DNA of 6,750 nt from an uncultured Oscillibacter sp. (lineage in GTDB: Bacteria > Bacillota > Clostridia > Oscillospirales > Oscillospiraceae). A model generated the notes under the pieces. The model was given only the letters and a program-made list of their open reading frames with translations. It was not told the origin of the DNA and ran no database searches. Location: NCBI GenBank assembly GCA_905236835.1, contig CAJOQY010000105.1:1-6750 (forward strand), written 5' to 3'. The position numbers and the translations under genes are program-made. Shown here piece after piece: positions 5,035 through 6,750 of the stretch (within the stretch, counting starts at the first letter, position 1; every line of letters starts with the position of its first letter).

Positions 5035-6750
5035 ATGCCGAAAAGAAAGCAGCCGGAGAATACCCGGCCAAAAGTGAACAATCCCAATGTGATGGGACTG
5101 CGGGCGGCGGTACTCGAACAGCCGATCACGGAAACGCTGGAAAGTAATTATATGCCATATGCCATGAGCGTAATCGTATCAAGAGCGATTCCGGAAATTG
5201 ACGGGTTTAAACCGTCTCATAGAAAATTATTATACACGATGTATAACATGGGCTTATTGACGAAAGTCCGGACGAAATCGGCGAATATCGTCGGACAGAC
5301 GATGCGATTAAATCCCCACGGCGACGCCGCGATTTATGACACGATGGTGAGATTATCGCGCGGATATGGGGCGCTCCTGACGCCCTTTGTGGATTCCAAA
5401 GGCAATTTCGGGAAAGCGTACTCCCGGGATATGTCATGGGCCGCGCCGCGATATACGGAAGCGAAATTAACGGCGATCTGTCAGGAATTGTTCCGGGATA
5501 TAGATCATGACACGGTGGATTTCGTCGATAATTATGACGCGACGATGAAAGAGCCGGTATTACTGCCCACGACGTTTCCGAATATATTAGTCAGCGCGAA
5601 CAGCGGGATCGCCGTCGGGATGGCGTCGCAATTTTGCGGATTTAATTTAAAAGAAGTCTGCGAAACGGCGATAGCGTATTTGAAAAATCCGGAATGCGAT
5701 TTGTTGTCAACGCTGTTGGCGCCGGATTTCCCCACGGGCGGTCTGTTGTTATGGGACGCGAACAGTATGAAAGAAATCTATGACACGGGCCGGGGAAGCG
5801 TCCGGGTGCGGGCGAAATGGGAATATATAAAAAAAGAAAATTTGATTGAAATCACGGAAATTCCGTATTCGACGACAATAGAGGCGATTTTAGACAAAAC
5901 GGCGGATTTAATTAAATCCGGCAAGGCGAAAGAGATCGCCGATATGCGTGACGAGACGGATTTGTCCGGATTAAAATTAACGATTGATTTGAAGCGCGGC
6001 GCGGATCCTAATAAATTAATGTCAAGATTATTCAAGTCCACGCCGCTGGAAGATTCATTCGCGTGTAATTTTAACGTCTTAATCGGGGGGATTCCGAAAG
6101 TATTGGGCGTTCGCGCGATTCTGGATGAGTGGAGCGCGTGGCGAATGGAATCCGTCAGGCGGCGCGTGTGTTTTATATTAAACCAGCGAAAAGATAAATT
6201 GCATTTATTAGAAGGCCTGAAAAAGATTTTATTAGATCTGGATCAGGCGATTCAAATCATCCGTGAGACGGAACAGGAATCGGAAGTCGTGGCGAATTTA
6301 ATGATTGGGTTCGGCGTTGACGAGATTCAGGCGGATTATATCGCTGAAATAAAATTGCGCAATATTAACCGAGAGTATATATTAAAACGCGTACAGGAAA
6401 CGGAGGATTTACAAAAAGAAATCGCGGATTTGCGGGAGATATTGGATAATCCCAAGAAGATTCAAAAAATTATGATTGATGAGTTAAAAGCCGTGATAAA
6501 GAAATACGGCGAACCCAGACGCACGGAAATTTTATATGATTATGATCATATATCCGGACAGGAGGAAGAACCGGAGGAAGAATATCCGGTGAAAATATTC
6601 TTATCCCGTGAGGGCTATTTCAAGAAAATCACGCCGTTGTCGTTGCGCATGGGCGGGGAACAGAAATATAAAGAAGGCGACGAGTTAAGACAAAGTTTTG
6701 ATACGATGTCAAACGCGGAAATCATGTTTGTCACGAATCAATGCCAGATA
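5035..6750 (+). CDS. parC: Type IIA DNA topoisomerase subunit A (ParC, topoisomerase IV; partial, 3' end beyond window)
   Basis: The DNA cleavage and reunion subunit, open in frame for 572 codons with no stop; the end is outside the window. The winged-helix breakage domain (about 40-165) carries the catalytic pair R139-Y140 in APRYTEAK, plus R50, K59, H62, R63 and H95 at positions matching E. coli GyrA R32, K42, H45, R46 and H80. The tower (about 170-345) includes SGIAVGMAS and FPTGG. A long helical/coiled-coil stretch (about 350-500) ends with RRTEILYDYD. An acidic linker (510-516) leads into the first C-terminal blade (VKIFLSREGYFKK). At the GyrA-box position the sequence is LRMGGEQK rather than QRRGGKG, which argues for ParC. 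Departures from the textbook enzyme: N93 for H78, A98 for S83, K64 for R47 and F200 for I174 (E. coli GyrA numbering), a one-residue deletion before DGFKP and a two-residue longer loop before RYTE. It follows parE by 24 nt and shares its promoter. Confidence 0.92.
   Translation, partial: MPKRKQPENTRPKVNNPNVMGLRAAVLEQPITETLESNYMPYAMSVIVSRAIPEIDGFKPSHRKLLYTMYNMGLLTKVRTKSANIVGQTMRLNPHGDAAIYDTMVRLSRGYGALLTPFVDSKGNFGKAYSRDMSWAAPRYTEAKLTAICQELFRDIDHDTVDFVDNYDATMKEPVLLPTTFPNILVSANSGIAVGMASQFCGFNLKEVCETAIAYLKNPECDLLSTLLAPDFPTGGLLLWDANSMKEIYDTGRGSVRVRAKWEYIKKENLIEITEIPYSTTIEAILDKTADLIKSGKAKEIADMRDETDLSGLKLTIDLKRGADPNKLMSRLFKSTPLEDSFACNFNVLIGGIPKVLGVRAILDEWSAWRMESVRRRVCFILNQRKDKLHLLEGLKKILLDLDQAIQIIRETEQESEVVANLMIGFGVDEIQADYIAEIKLRNINREYILKRVQETEDLQKEIADLREILDNPKKIQKIMIDELKAVIKKYGEPRRTEILYDYDHISGQEEEPEEEYPVKIFLSREGYFKKITPLSLRMGGEQKYKEGDELRQSFDTMSNAEIMFVTNQCQI

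Noticed and set aside
2956..6750. gyrB-gyrA as the identity of the pair
   Set aside because: There is no GyrA box in the visible first blade, no recF or dnaA next to the genes, and the sequences match the ParE/ParC-type Firmicutes lineage. Gyrase activity is not formally excluded because the ParC C-terminus is cut.
1..6750. A new defence, mobile or CRISPR-like system
   Set aside because: No direct-repeat arrays, transposase, integrase, attachment sites, tRNA or rRNA are visible. The window is housekeeping metabolism and DNA topology genes with normal spacing.

Overview
The window reads as the chromosome of a Bacillota, most likely Clostridia; Negativicutes cannot be excluded. The evidence is the two topoisomerase subunits, which match a divergent ParE/ParC lineage I associate with anaerobic Firmicutes (ParE signature LGLNGLG and ICTDGDVDGFQIRT, ParC signature LNPHGDAAIYD and GKAYSRDMSWAAPRYTEAK). 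The glycogen phosphorylase also has the TNGIDHRRW variant I associate with Firmicutes, and ribosome-binding sites are AAGGAG/GGAGG-like. All genes lie on the + strand.

Layout. Bases 1-285 are the 3' end of an unidentified gene: a low-complexity tail, first Ala/Pro/acidic and then Lys/Arg-rich. After an 18-nt gap with a good ribosome-binding site comes an intact 808-aa glycogen/maltodextrin phosphorylase (glgP, 304-2730). Bases 2731-2955 are a compact intergenic block. It holds a 7-bp A/T tandem repeat, a textbook Rho-independent terminator, a sigma-A-type promoter with a perfect -10 and 17-bp spacing, and a roughly 90-nt 5' leader with a possible hairpin. Then come parE (2956-5010, complete, 684 aa) and, 24 nt later, parC (5035 to the window edge, 572 codons, cut within the C-terminal domain).

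How the genes work together. ParE (ATPase and Toprim) and ParC (DNA cleavage and reunion) form an A2B2 type IIA topoisomerase and are arranged as a two-gene operon driven by the 2832-2860 promoter. The lack of a canonical GyrA box in the first C-terminal blade and the absence of recF/dnaA neighbours favour topoisomerase IV over gyrase. glgP belongs to the preceding transcription unit, closed by the terminator, and appears functionally unrelated.

I see no mobile element, CRISPR array, RNA gene or new multi-gene system. The most notable features are residue-level departures in ParC: Ala at the quinolone-site Ser position, Phe at the DNA-intercalating Ile position, and Asn at an active-site His position. 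ParE also carries a basic insertion.
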